Assembly (NCBI GenBank): GCA_964490275.1
Contig: CAZBBL010000076.1
Coordinates: 1-9,598 of the forward strand
Direction of reading: 5' to 3'
Source: JAGBWK01 sp964490275
GTDB taxonomy: Bacteria > Bacteroidota > Bacteroidia > Bacteroidales > Muribaculaceae
Length of the DNA: 9,598 bases
The translations under genes and the position numbers were made by a program. Shown piece by piece: positions 1 to 6,308 of this stretch; positions within the stretch are counted from its first letter, which is position 1, and each line of letters opens with the position of its first letter. The notes under the pieces are model-generated. The model was not told the origin of the DNA. It ran no database searches and saw only the letters and a list, made by a program, of their open reading frames with translations.

Positions 1-96
1 TACGAATTCGCCTTCGTTGAGCTCGAAGTTGACGTGTTTGAGCACTACGAGCTCTTTGCGGAGGATTTCGACGTCGTTGTATTTAAGAATGCTCAT
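1..96 (-). CDS. ftsE: FtsE-like ABC transporter ATPase, N-terminal fragment (cut by window edge)
   Basis: Only the first 32 codons are present, read leftward from the ATG at 96-94; the rest lies beyond position 1. The visible protein begins MSILKYNDVEI and continues through VVLKHVNFEL to NEGEFV. This is the usual opening of an ABC ATPase (A-loop region, then the strand leading to the Walker A motif), and it closely resembles the start of FtsE-type ATPases of Bacteroidales, where the P-loop follows directly after GEFV. FtsE pairs with the membrane protein FtsX at the inner membrane and controls cell-wall hydrolases during division. The start lies 33 bp after the recQ stop, so the two genes are probably cotranscribed. 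No Walker motif is visible in this fragment, so the family call rests on N-terminal resemblance. Another ABC ATPase, such as a LolD-like one, remains possible. Confidence 0.65.
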   Translation of the reverse strand, partial: MSILKYNDVEILRKELVVLKHVNFELNEGEFV

Positions 97-110
97 TATA
101 TTATATAATG
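94..110. repeat. AT-rich palindrome overlapping the ftsE start codon
   Basis: CATTATA (94-100) and TATAATG (104-110) form a perfect 7-bp inverted repeat around TTA. The left arm contains the ftsE start codon on the minus strand. In the recQ-ftsE transcript it would be a weak, A/U-only hairpin holding the AUG. It could equally be an operator, or chance in a short AT-rich spacer. Confidence 0.4.
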
Positions 111-129
111 TGTTTAGCCGGTCGAGCGA

Positions 130-2310
130 TTAGTTGCCGAGCTCTGACAAGAATTTGATTCTTACCAGACGTATCTCTTCTTCGGTGTAGTCGCAGCCGA
201 GTTCGTTGATAGCGGCTTCGATGTCGTCGCTCTCGCTTTCTTTGAAGTATTCAAAGATGTCTTCTTGGCGGTCTTCATCCATGATTTCGTTGAGGAAGTA
301 TGTGATGTTGATTTTAGTGCCTGAGTAGACGATAGCTTCTACTTCGTCGAGGAGTTCGTTAAATTCCAAGCCTTTGGAGTTGGCGAGCTCGTCGAGGGCG
401 ATTTTGCGGTCGATAGCCTGTATGATAGAAATTTTGAGTTTGCTTTTGTTGGCGACGCTTCTTACACGCAAGTCTTCGGGGCGTTCGATTTCGTTTTCTT
501 CGACGTGAGCTTTGATGACTTTGATAAATTCTTCGCCGTAGCGATGAGCTTTGCCGGCGCCGACACCCGTGATGTTTTGAAGCTCTTCCATAGTGATGGG
601 ATAGGTCGTAGCCATAGCTTCGAGCGAGGGGTCTTGGAAGATGACGTAGGGGGGAAGGTCGTGTTTCTTTGCTATTTTTTTGCGAAGGTCTTTGAGGATA
701 GAGTATAGCTCGGGGTCGACGGCGCATGAGGCTCCGCTTTTCACTACAACTTCCTCTTCGTCTTCGTTGAAGTCGTTGTCTTCGACAATCTTAAACGATA
801 CGGGTTTTTCGAGAAATTTTTTGCCTTTGGGCGTTACTTTCAGCAGGCCGTAGTTTTCGATGTCGCGTACGAAGTAGCCACTGATGATGGCTTGACGTAT
901 TACGGAATTGAGGAAACGTGGGTCAGAGCCTTGCTCGCAACCAAACACATCGAGCTCGTCGTGGCGATAAGATTTGACGTCGTTGGTTTCTTTACCGAGC
1001 ATTACGTCAATTATATGTTCTGCTTTAAACTTTTCCTTGAGGGCGGTTACTGTCTCAATGGCCGCGCATAAATCATCTTTTGCTTCCACTTGTTTCTTGG
1101 GATTTAAACAGTTGTCACAGTTACCACAGTTGTCGTTGGGGTATTCTTCCCCGAAATAGTGCAGCAGCATTTTTCTTCGGCAAACCGAAGATTCGGCGTA
1201 AGAGGCGGTTTCCAAAAGAAGTTGACGCCCGATTTCTTGTTCGGCCACGGGTTTTCCCTGCATAAATTTCTCCATTTTTTGGAGGTCTTTAGCGGCGTAG
1301 AAGGTAATGCACTGACCTTCGCCGCCGTCGCGGCCGGCGCGACCGGTTTCTTGGTAGTAGCCTTCGAGCGACTTGGGCATGTCGTAGTGGATGACAAATC
1401 TTACGTCGGGTTTGTCGATGCCCATGCCGAAAGCGATGGTAGCTACGATGATATCAATGTCTTCTTGTAGGAAAGCGTCTTGGTTGGCGGTGCGGGTAGC
1501 AGAGTCCATGCCGGCGTGATAGGGGAGCGCTTTGATGTCGTTGAGCACGAGCATTTGGGCCAGCTCTTCTACTTTTTTGCGGCTCAGACAGTAGATAATG
1601 CCCGATTTGCCAGGATTGTTTTTGATATATTTTATGATGTCACGGTCGATCGTGTTGGTTTTGGGGCGAATTTCGTAGTAGAGGTTTTCGCGGTTGAACG
1701 ACGATTTAAACGTGGCTGCTTGCTGCATTCCCAGATTTTTCTGGATGTCGTGTTGTACCTTAGGTGTAGCGGTAGCGGTCAGCGCTATGACGGGGCGCAC
1801 GGAGATTTCATTGATGATAGGGCGTATGCGGCGATACTCGGGGCGGAAGTCATGGCCCCATTCAGAGATACAGTGGGCTTCGTCGACGGCGTAGAACGAG
1901 ATTTTGACGGTTTTCAGAAATTCTATGTTTTCTTCTTTTGTCAGCGACTCGGGGGCGACGTAGAGGAGCTTTGTTTTGCCGGCAGTGACGTCGGCTTTTA
2001 CCTTGTCGATGGCGGCGCGGTTGAGCGATGAGTTGAGGAAGTGGGCGATGCCATCCTCTTCGCTATAGTTGCGCATAGCGTCGACTTGGTTTTTCATCAA
2101 TGCAATCAACGGGGAAATGACGATAGCCGTTCCCTCCATCAATAGCGATGGCAGCTGGTAGCACAACGATTTGCCTCCGCCCGTAGGCATCAGCACAAAC
2201 GTGTCACGACCGCTTAGCAGTGACATCATTATGTCCTCTTGATTACCTTTAAATTTGTCAAATCCGAAATAGAATTTGAGGGCGTCGGTTAATTGTTGTT
2301 TGCTCACCAT
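130..2310 (-). CDS. recQ: ATP-dependent DNA helicase RecQ
   Basis: A 726-residue RecQ, a 3'-5' superfamily 2 helicase acting in recombination and replication-fork repair. RecA-like domain 1 has Walker A TGGGKS at 43-48, DEAH at 143-146 and the RecQ aromatic-rich loop (ISEWGHDFRPEYR) at 148-160. Domain 2 has IATIAFGMGIDKPDVR-type motif V near 288-304 and the arginine-finger motif VI (QETGRAGRDG) at 320-329. The zinc site is complete: C377, C395, C398 and C401. A winged-helix RQC region follows, then an HRDC domain at about 532-605. After this are about 120 further residues, probably the helix-turn-helix extension seen in many Bacteroidota and Firmicutes RecQ proteins; E. coli RecQ is near 610 residues. 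The start is fixed by an in-frame TAA two codons upstream. It lies 139 bp after clpX and 33 bp before ftsE. I found no good promoter of its own, so it may depend on readthrough past the clpX terminator. Confidence 0.96.
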   Translation of the reverse strand: MVSKQQLTDALKFYFGFDKFKGNQEDIMMSLLSGRDTFVLMPTGGGKSLCYQLPSLLMEGTAIVISPLIALMKNQVDAMRNYSEEDGIAHFLNSSLNRAAIDKVKADVTAGKTKLLYVAPESLTKEENIEFLKTVKISFYAVDEAHCISEWGHDFRPEYRRIRPIINEISVRPVIALTATATPKVQHDIQKNLGMQQAATFKSSFNRENLYYEIRPKTNTIDRDIIKYIKNNPGKSGIIYCLSRKKVEELAQMLVLNDIKALPYHAGMDSATRTANQDAFLQEDIDIIVATIAFGMGIDKPDVRFVIHYDMPKSLEGYYQETGRAGRDGGEGQCITFYAAKDLQKMEKFMQGKPVAEQEIGRQLLLETASYAESSVCRRKMLLHYFGEEYPNDNCGNCDNCLNPKKQVEAKDDLCAAIETVTALKEKFKAEHIIDVMLGKETNDVKSYRHDELDVFGCEQGSDPRFLNSVIRQAIISGYFVRDIENYGLLKVTPKGKKFLEKPVSFKIVEDNDFNEDEEEVVVKSGASCAVDPELYSILKDLRKKIAKKHDLPPYVIFQDPSLEAMATTYPITMEELQNITGVGAGKAHRYGEEFIKVIKAHVEENEIERPEDLRVRSVANKSKLKISIIQAIDRKIALDELANSKGLEFNELLDEVEAIVYSGTKINITYFLNEIMDEDRQEDIFEYFKESESDDIEAAINELGCDYTEEEIRLVRIKFLSELGN

Positions 2311-2403
2311 GGGTTAGTGTTGATTAAGGGGTTTGTAGGTGGTTTTGTATGTTTTGGTTAACAGTGACAGTCTTGGGGTTGATAGAAATTGTATGTTAGA
2401 TTG

Positions 2404-2431
2404 GAAAAATACTTCACGCTGAGAGCGAAGT
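2404..2431 (-). terminator. Probable intrinsic terminator after clpX
   Basis: On the minus strand ACTTC-GCT pairs with AGC-GTGAAGT through an 8-bp stem that has a 2-nt bulge and a CTC loop (2411-2431). ATTTTT follows directly (2410-2405). It lies 19 bp after the clpX stop, in the right place to end the clpP-clpX transcript. The bulge and short U-tract suggest partial termination, which would leave some readthrough into recQ. Confidence 0.5.
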
Positions 2432-2449
2432 GATCGTTGTGGGCTCGAC

Positions 2450-3721
2450 TTAGCAGCTGATTGTCTCGAGGTTTGTGGTGGCGAGCTTCTCGGCAGCGTA
2501 GTCTTTAGTGACTGTAAATTTCTTTTTCTTGGTAGAGGGTATCTCATACATAGCGTCGATCATTATCGACTCTACGATTGAGCGAAGTCCGCGAGCTCCG
2601 AGTTTAAACTCGATGGCTTTGTCGACGATATAGTCTAAGGCTTGTTCGTCGAATGTCAGCTCTACGCCGTCCATCTTAAACAGCTTGGTGTATTGACGGG
2701 TGATGGCGTTGTTGGGCTCGGTCAGTACGCGACGCAAGGCTTCGCGGTCGAGCGGCTCGAGGTGGGTGAGGATAGGCAGACGGCCGATAATCTCGGGTAT
2801 CAAGCCAAACGATTTCAAGTCTTGAGGAGCTACGTAGCTCAAATAGCTGTCGGCTTTGATGTCTTTGCGAGAGGGGTCGGTTGAGAAGCCTACGACGTGG
2901 GTGTTGAGTCGATGGGCTATTTTTTGTTCGATGCCGTCGAATGCGCCGCCACAAATAAACAATATGTTTTTTGTGTCGACCGGTATCATTCGTTGCTCGG
3001 GGTGTTTGCGTCCGCCTTGTGGTGGTACGTTGACGATTGAGCCTTCCAAGAGTTTGAGCAAACCCTGTTGCACGCCTTCGCCTGAGACGTCGCGTGTGAT
3101 GGAGGGGTTGTCGCCTTTGCGTGCTATTTTGTCGATTTCGTCGATGAAGACGATGCCGCGTTGGGCTTTTTCGACGTCGTAGTCGGCTGCTTGGAGCAGA
3201 CGAGTCAACAGGCTTTCGATATCCTCGCCCACGTAGCCGGCTTGTGTCAGCACGGTAGCGTCGACGATTGTAAAGGGCACGTCGAGCAGTCGCGCGATGG
3301 TTTTAGCCAGGAGCGTTTTGCCGGTGCCGGTAGGGCCTACCAATATGATGTTGCTTTTTTCGATGTCGACATCGTCGTCGGTAGGTTGAGAAAGACGTTT
3401 ATAATGGTTGTAGACGGCAACTGAGAGAAATTTTTTTGCGCTCTCTTGACCTACTACATATTTGTCGAGAAATTCTTTTATTTCTTTTGGGCGTGGCACT
3501 TTTGCCAGCGTCTCGGCGTTGCTCTTGGCTTTGGCCTCGGCGTCGTCTTCTTCGTTGTTGAAAAGCGATGCGAGGTGGGTGTGGAGCATATCGAGACAGT
3601 CGGTGCAGATATAGATGTCTTGGAACGAAGGTGAAGGTACGAGCGCTTTCACCTCTGAGCCCGAGCGGGCGCAGAAGGCGCATATGCGATCATCTTCTTG
3701 ATGTGTGTTTTTTTTAGCCAT
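2450..3721 (-). CDS. clpX: ATP-dependent protease ATPase subunit ClpX
   Basis: ClpX, 423 aa, the AAA+ unfoldase that recognises tagged or folded substrates and threads them into the ClpP chamber in the cytoplasm. The N-terminal zinc-binding domain has C14, C17, C39 and C42. The AAA+ core has Walker A GPTGTGKT at 129-136, the pore-1 loop GYVG at 162-165, Walker B VFIDEIDK at 191-198, the RKH pore loop at 238-240, the arginine finger in PEIIGR (R314) and sensor 2 GAR at 375-377. The ClpP-docking loop reads VVGF (276-279) where E. coli has IGF, which is probably a clade variant. The length matches the family. The gene starts 12 bp after the clpP stop, so the pair forms one transcription unit from the clpP promoter. 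The zinc domain together with the docking loop separates it from HslU and other AAA+ proteins. Confidence 0.98.
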   Translation of the reverse strand: MAKKNTHQEDDRICAFCARSGSEVKALVPSPSFQDIYICTDCLDMLHTHLASLFNNEEDDAEAKAKSNAETLAKVPRPKEIKEFLDKYVVGQESAKKFLSVAVYNHYKRLSQPTDDDVDIEKSNIILVGPTGTGKTLLAKTIARLLDVPFTIVDATVLTQAGYVGEDIESLLTRLLQAADYDVEKAQRGIVFIDEIDKIARKGDNPSITRDVSGEGVQQGLLKLLEGSIVNVPPQGGRKHPEQRMIPVDTKNILFICGGAFDGIEQKIAHRLNTHVVGFSTDPSRKDIKADSYLSYVAPQDLKSFGLIPEIIGRLPILTHLEPLDREALRRVLTEPNNAITRQYTKLFKMDGVELTFDEQALDYIVDKAIEFKLGARGLRSIVESIMIDAMYEIPSTKKKKFTVTKDYAAEKLATTNLETISC

Positions 3722-3733
3722 TACTCAGAGATT

Positions 3734-4423
3734 CTATTTGTTGCGAATCAAGACATCGTCGATCATGCCATATTCTTTTGCTTCTTGGGCGGTCATCCAA
3801 TAGTCGCGGTCAGAGTCTTTTTCTACTTTTTCGAAGGGCATACCTGAGTGGTCGGCGATGATAGTGTAGAGCTCTTTCTTGAGTTTTTGGATTTCGCGAG
3901 CTGTAATTTCGATATCGGAAGCTTGGCCTTGAGCGCCACCCATAGGTTGGTGAATCATGACGCGTGAATGGCGCAACGCAAAGCGTTTGCCTTTTTGGCC
4001 GGCGACCAACAATACGGCGGCCATCGAAGCTGCCATGCCGGTGCAAATTGTCGAGACGTCGCTTTTGATATATTGCATCGTGTCGTAGATGCCCAATCCG
4101 GCATAAACCGAGCCGCCGGGCGAGTTGATGTAGATGGACACATCTTTACCGGGGTCGGAGCTGTCGAGATATAGCAGCTGGGCTTCGATGACGTTGGCTG
4201 TATAGTCGTTGACATCGGTGCCGAGAAAGATGATGCGATCCATCATCAGGCGCGAGAAAACGTCCATTTGTGCGACGTTGAGCTGACGCTCTTCGATGAT
4301 AGTCGGGGAGATGTAGCTGCTTGTGATGGCATTGGCTGAAGTGGCGGCAGCGTATTGGTCGAGCGCCAGGCCGTTCATGCCAAGATGTTTAACTGCATAG
4401 TTCCTAAAGTCGTTGTTCATCAT
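3734..4423 (-). CDS. clpP: ATP-dependent Clp protease proteolytic subunit ClpP
   Basis: ClpP, 229 aa, a serine peptidase that forms the double-heptamer degradation chamber used by ClpX. The catalytic triad is complete: S133 in GMAASMA, H158 in MIHQPMGG and D207 in DSDRDYW. The spacing (25 and 49 residues) equals that of E. coli ClpP. The N-terminus is about 22 residues longer than the E. coli precursor and includes the A/S/T-rich stretch at 25-36; it is probably a propeptide removed on assembly, but no cleavage site can be assigned. Two ATG codons lie in tandem (4423 and 4420), so the protein may start at either. The proper Shine-Dalgarno is missing. clpX follows after 12 bp. Only one clpP copy is visible in this window. 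Confidence 0.98.
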   Translation of the reverse strand: MMNNDFRNYAVKHLGMNGLALDQYAAATSANAITSSYISPTIIEERQLNVAQMDVFSRLMMDRIIFLGTDVNDYTANVIEAQLLYLDSSDPGKDVSIYINSPGGSVYAGLGIYDTMQYIKSDVSTICTGMAASMAAVLLVAGQKGKRFALRHSRVMIHQPMGGAQGQASDIEITAREIQKLKKELYTIIADHSGMPFEKVEKDSDRDYWMTAQEAKEYGMIDDVLIRNK

Positions 4424-4542
4424 TTAAAAAATATGTTTCCTTTTTACCTATAATTCAGTTAGAAGTAGCCAACAGCGTGTCGCCTTTTGCATGGGTTGTT
4501 GTTGAGATTGCAGCGGCTTGACTTGCTGTTGTGTTTATTAGT

Positions 4543-4573
4543 CAAAGATAAATAATAATTTTATATTGACAAA
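4543..4573 (-). promoter_or_regulatory. Promoter of the clpP-clpX operon (Bacteroidota type)
   Basis: Read on the minus strand: TTTG (4573-4570), a 19-bp spacer, then TATCTTTG (4550-4543). This is an exact match to the -33 TTTG / -7 TAnnTTTG pattern of the Bacteroidota primary sigma factor. The predicted transcript start near 4538 gives a leader of about 114 nt before clpP. It lies downstream of the tig terminator, so clpP-clpX can be expressed independently of tig. Confidence 0.75.
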
Positions 4574-4617
4574 AAATTTTTTGATAATTAATTATTTATG
4601 TTTTGATTATGTATAGC

Positions 4618-4660
4618 GAAAAAGCAAGCGGCGAAACGCCTCGGTTGAGGGTTTCGCCGC
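4618..4660 (-). terminator. Strong intrinsic terminator after tig
   Basis: A perfect 10-bp GC-rich arm pair, GCGGCGAAAC (4628-4637) and GTTTCGCCGC (4651-4660), continues after a single bulged base into CCTC/GAGG, closing a 4-nt loop at 4643-4646. On the minus strand the hairpin is followed by TTGCTTTTTCG (4627-4617). It sits 35 bp past the tig stop. The plus-strand side has no T-tract, so it should terminate leftward transcription only. Confidence 0.85.
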
Positions 4661-4695
4661 CGTTAGGCTATAAGGTAGCCGCTGTTGTAGATGCT

Positions 4696-6060
4696 TTATT
4701 TTTGAGCTTCTTCAGCAGCTGCTTTGAATTGGTCGAGTGTGAGCTCTTCTGATTTTACGGTTGCGAGTTCTTTCAATGCGTTGAAGAGTTTGGTATCGCC
4801 AACTTCTTCTACGATGCGAGAGCGGGTCTCTTTGTCGGAGAGGATGCGTTTAGCGTAGTTGGTGATAGTCTCGTCGTCGAGGTTGAGCATGCCGTATTGA
4901 GCGAATTGGCGAGCAGCGATAGATTTGGCAAAGTCGAGGATGTCGTTTTCTTCGATTTTGATTTCTGCTTGCTTGGCGATGCGCTCTTTGATGAGTTGCC
5001 ATTTGATAGAGGGCTCCATCTTGGTGTATTCTTCGTCGATGTTTTCTTCGGTGAGACCTTCGTTGCGTGCAACGAGCCATTTTTTGAGGAAGCCGGCGGG
5101 AAGTTGTTTGTCGCCGAATTTTTCAACGAGGATTTTTTCAGATTGGATGCGGAAGAGGTTTTCGCTGTTGGGGGCGAGTTGAGCGGCAATCATAGCTTTG
5201 ACGCCGTTGTTGTATTCTTCTTCGGTTTTTACTTTGTCTTTACCGAAAACTTCGTCGTAGTATTCTTGGCCGAGCTCGGCGGGACGGTTGACGATGATTT
5301 CAGAGATGGTGAGTTGGAAGTCGGAGGTGACGTTGGCAGCTTGCTCTTTGGTGATTTGGAGCATAGAAGCGAGCTCGGGAGCGCTGTTTTCGCAGCTTGC
5401 GGCGGGGTTGAAGACTACTTTGTCGCCAACTTTTTTGCCTGCGAATTTAGCGGCTTCGTCGGTTGATTTAAATACAAACGGAGCTACGATAGCCGAGGTC
5501 ACTTGGATAGCGTCTTCGGTTTCTTTGACATTGCCTTCGGCGTCGAGTTCCATCATTACGCCTTTTACCAAGCCGCGCTCTTCGAATTGTTCGCCGGGCA
5601 CTTGAGCGCCGAAGCGTTGACGCAGGTGGTCGTCTTGCTCTTTTTGCATTTTTTCGTCGATGGCGATAGTGCGATAGGGGAGCTCGATAGATTTGTCGAT
5701 GTTGACGTTGAGTTCGGGAGCGATACCTACTTCATATTCAAAAGTGAAGTCTTTCTCTTCGAGAGAGATTTCTTTGACAGCTACTGGCAGGGGTTCGCCG
5801 AGAATCTCGATTTTGTTTTCTTGGATGTATTTGATGACAGCGTTGTAAACCTCGTGGTTGAGGACATCGCTTTTTACTTGTTTGCCAAAAAGGCGGATGA
5901 GCTGACCCATAGAAACGTGGCCCTTGCGGAATCCGGGAATGGCGTGGGTGCGGCCGATTTCTTTAAGCTCTTTTTCTACTTTTTCTTTGTAGTCGTTTTC
6001 TTCGACGTTGACGGTGATTTTGCCGCTTACGTCGTCGGTCTTGTCAAATTGTACGTTCAT
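4696..6060 (-). CDS. tig: Trigger factor (ribosome-associated chaperone, peptidyl-prolyl isomerase)
   Basis: A 454-residue trigger factor, which binds the ribosome next to the exit tunnel and shields nascent chains. I chose the ATG at 6060 because MNVQFDKTDD matches the usual N-terminus of the family. The open frame reaches back to 6129, but the extra 23 residues are basic, unlike the family, and would start close to the predicted transcript start. The N-terminal ribosome-binding domain carries GFRKG at 43-47; the position held by proline in GFRKGxxP is S50 here. A central region at about 150-250 fits the divergent FKBP-like domain, and the rest is the helical substrate-binding C-terminal domain. 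Bacteroidota trigger factors have weakly conserved isomerase residues, so activity there is uncertain. Its own promoter and terminator make it a single-gene unit just upstream of clpP. Confidence 0.93.
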   Translation of the reverse strand: MNVQFDKTDDVSGKITVNVEENDYKEKVEKELKEIGRTHAIPGFRKGHVSMGQLIRLFGKQVKSDVLNHEVYNAVIKYIQENKIEILGEPLPVAVKEISLEEKDFTFEYEVGIAPELNVNIDKSIELPYRTIAIDEKMQKEQDDHLRQRFGAQVPGEQFEERGLVKGVMMELDAEGNVKETEDAIQVTSAIVAPFVFKSTDEAAKFAGKKVGDKVVFNPAASCENSAPELASMLQITKEQAANVTSDFQLTISEIIVNRPAELGQEYYDEVFGKDKVKTEEEYNNGVKAMIAAQLAPNSENLFRIQSEKILVEKFGDKQLPAGFLKKWLVARNEGLTEENIDEEYTKMEPSIKWQLIKERIAKQAEIKIEENDILDFAKSIAARQFAQYGMLNLDDETITNYAKRILSDKETRSRIVEEVGDTKLFNALKELATVKSEELTLDQFKAAAEEAQK

Positions 6061-6148
6061 AGCGCGTAGGTTAATATTCTTGTAGATGTTATTCAAAAAT
6101 CGGGGGATGAGACCTTCAGCCATCGACATGGCGTGCTCATTCAGCCTG

Positions 6149-6179
6149 CAAAATTAACCCTTAATTTTTTATTAACCAA
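6149..6179 (-). promoter_or_regulatory. Promoter of tig (Bacteroidota type)
   Basis: On the minus strand: TTGG (6179-6176; -33, partial match), about 20 bp, then TAATTTTG (6156-6149), which fits TAnnTTTG exactly. Predicted initiation near 6143 gives an 83-nt leader to the ATG at 6060. That is one reason to prefer 6060 over the ATG at 6129 as translation start. Confidence 0.6.
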
Positions 6180-6225
6180 TTTAACCCCAACTTTTTTGAA
6201 ATTTTTTAGAGATAATCTATTGGAT

Positions 6226-6253
6226 GCAATCGGGCGGGGGCGGGGCTGATTGC
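6226..6253. repeat. Inverted repeat flanking a G-rich tract in the tig/MFS spacer
   Basis: GCAATC (6226-6231) and GATTGC (6248-6253) are perfect inverted repeats. They enclose a run of G3-C-G5-C-G4 on the plus strand, which is striking in an otherwise AT-rich spacer. The right arm contains the TTG of the proposed MFS -33 element. It could be an operator or a non-B DNA structure. No bound factor is known. Confidence 0.45.
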
Positions 6254-6279
6254 TGTTTGGCGGATTATTTGTAACTTTG
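6250..6279 (+). promoter_or_regulatory. Promoter of the MFS transporter gene (Bacteroidota type)
   Basis: TTG (6250-6252) lies 19 bp before TAACTTTG (6272-6279), a full TAnnTTTG match. Initiation would be near 6285, giving a short leader of about 25 nt. The element continues as TAACTTTGCAC, which recurs exactly at the ABC-F promoter (7559-7569). Confidence 0.65.
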
Positions 6280-6287
6280 CACTCGGA

Positions 6288-6305
6288 AATACACTGCTGT
6301 GTATT
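6288..6305 (+). promoter_or_regulatory. Palindrome between MFS promoter and start codon (operator or leader hairpin)
   Basis: AATACAC (6288-6294) and GTGTATT (6299-6305) are perfect 7-bp inverted arms around TGCT. The palindrome begins just after the predicted transcript start and ends 3 nt before the ATG at 6309. That position suits either a repressor operator or a hairpin that limits ribosome access. No T-tract follows, so it is not a terminator. Confidence 0.5.
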
Positions 6306-6308
6306 ATA

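Noticed and set aside
1480..2031. 183-codon open frame on the plus strand inside recQ
   Set aside because: It lies wholly antisense to a well-conserved recQ, has low-complexity Phe/Val/Asp-rich composition and no family resemblance. It is a codon-usage shadow.
1..6060. Very frequent GAGCTC and GTCGAC-like hexamers
   Set aside because: They arise from common codon pairs (GAG-CTC for Glu-Leu, GTC-GAC for Val-Asp) in genes with C-ending codon preference, rather than from a dispersed repeat.
4897..6069. Two plus-strand open frames of 188-189 codons opposite tig
   Set aside because: Phe- and Val-rich translations are the mirror of Glu/Lys- and Asp/Asn-rich trigger factor codons. No start signals or homology are recognisable.
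6061..6129. N-terminal extension of trigger factor starting at the ATG at 6129
   Set aside because: The extra 23 residues are unlike trigger factor N-termini, and the predicted transcript start near 6143 would leave almost no leader. MNVQFDKTDD at 6060 matches the family start.
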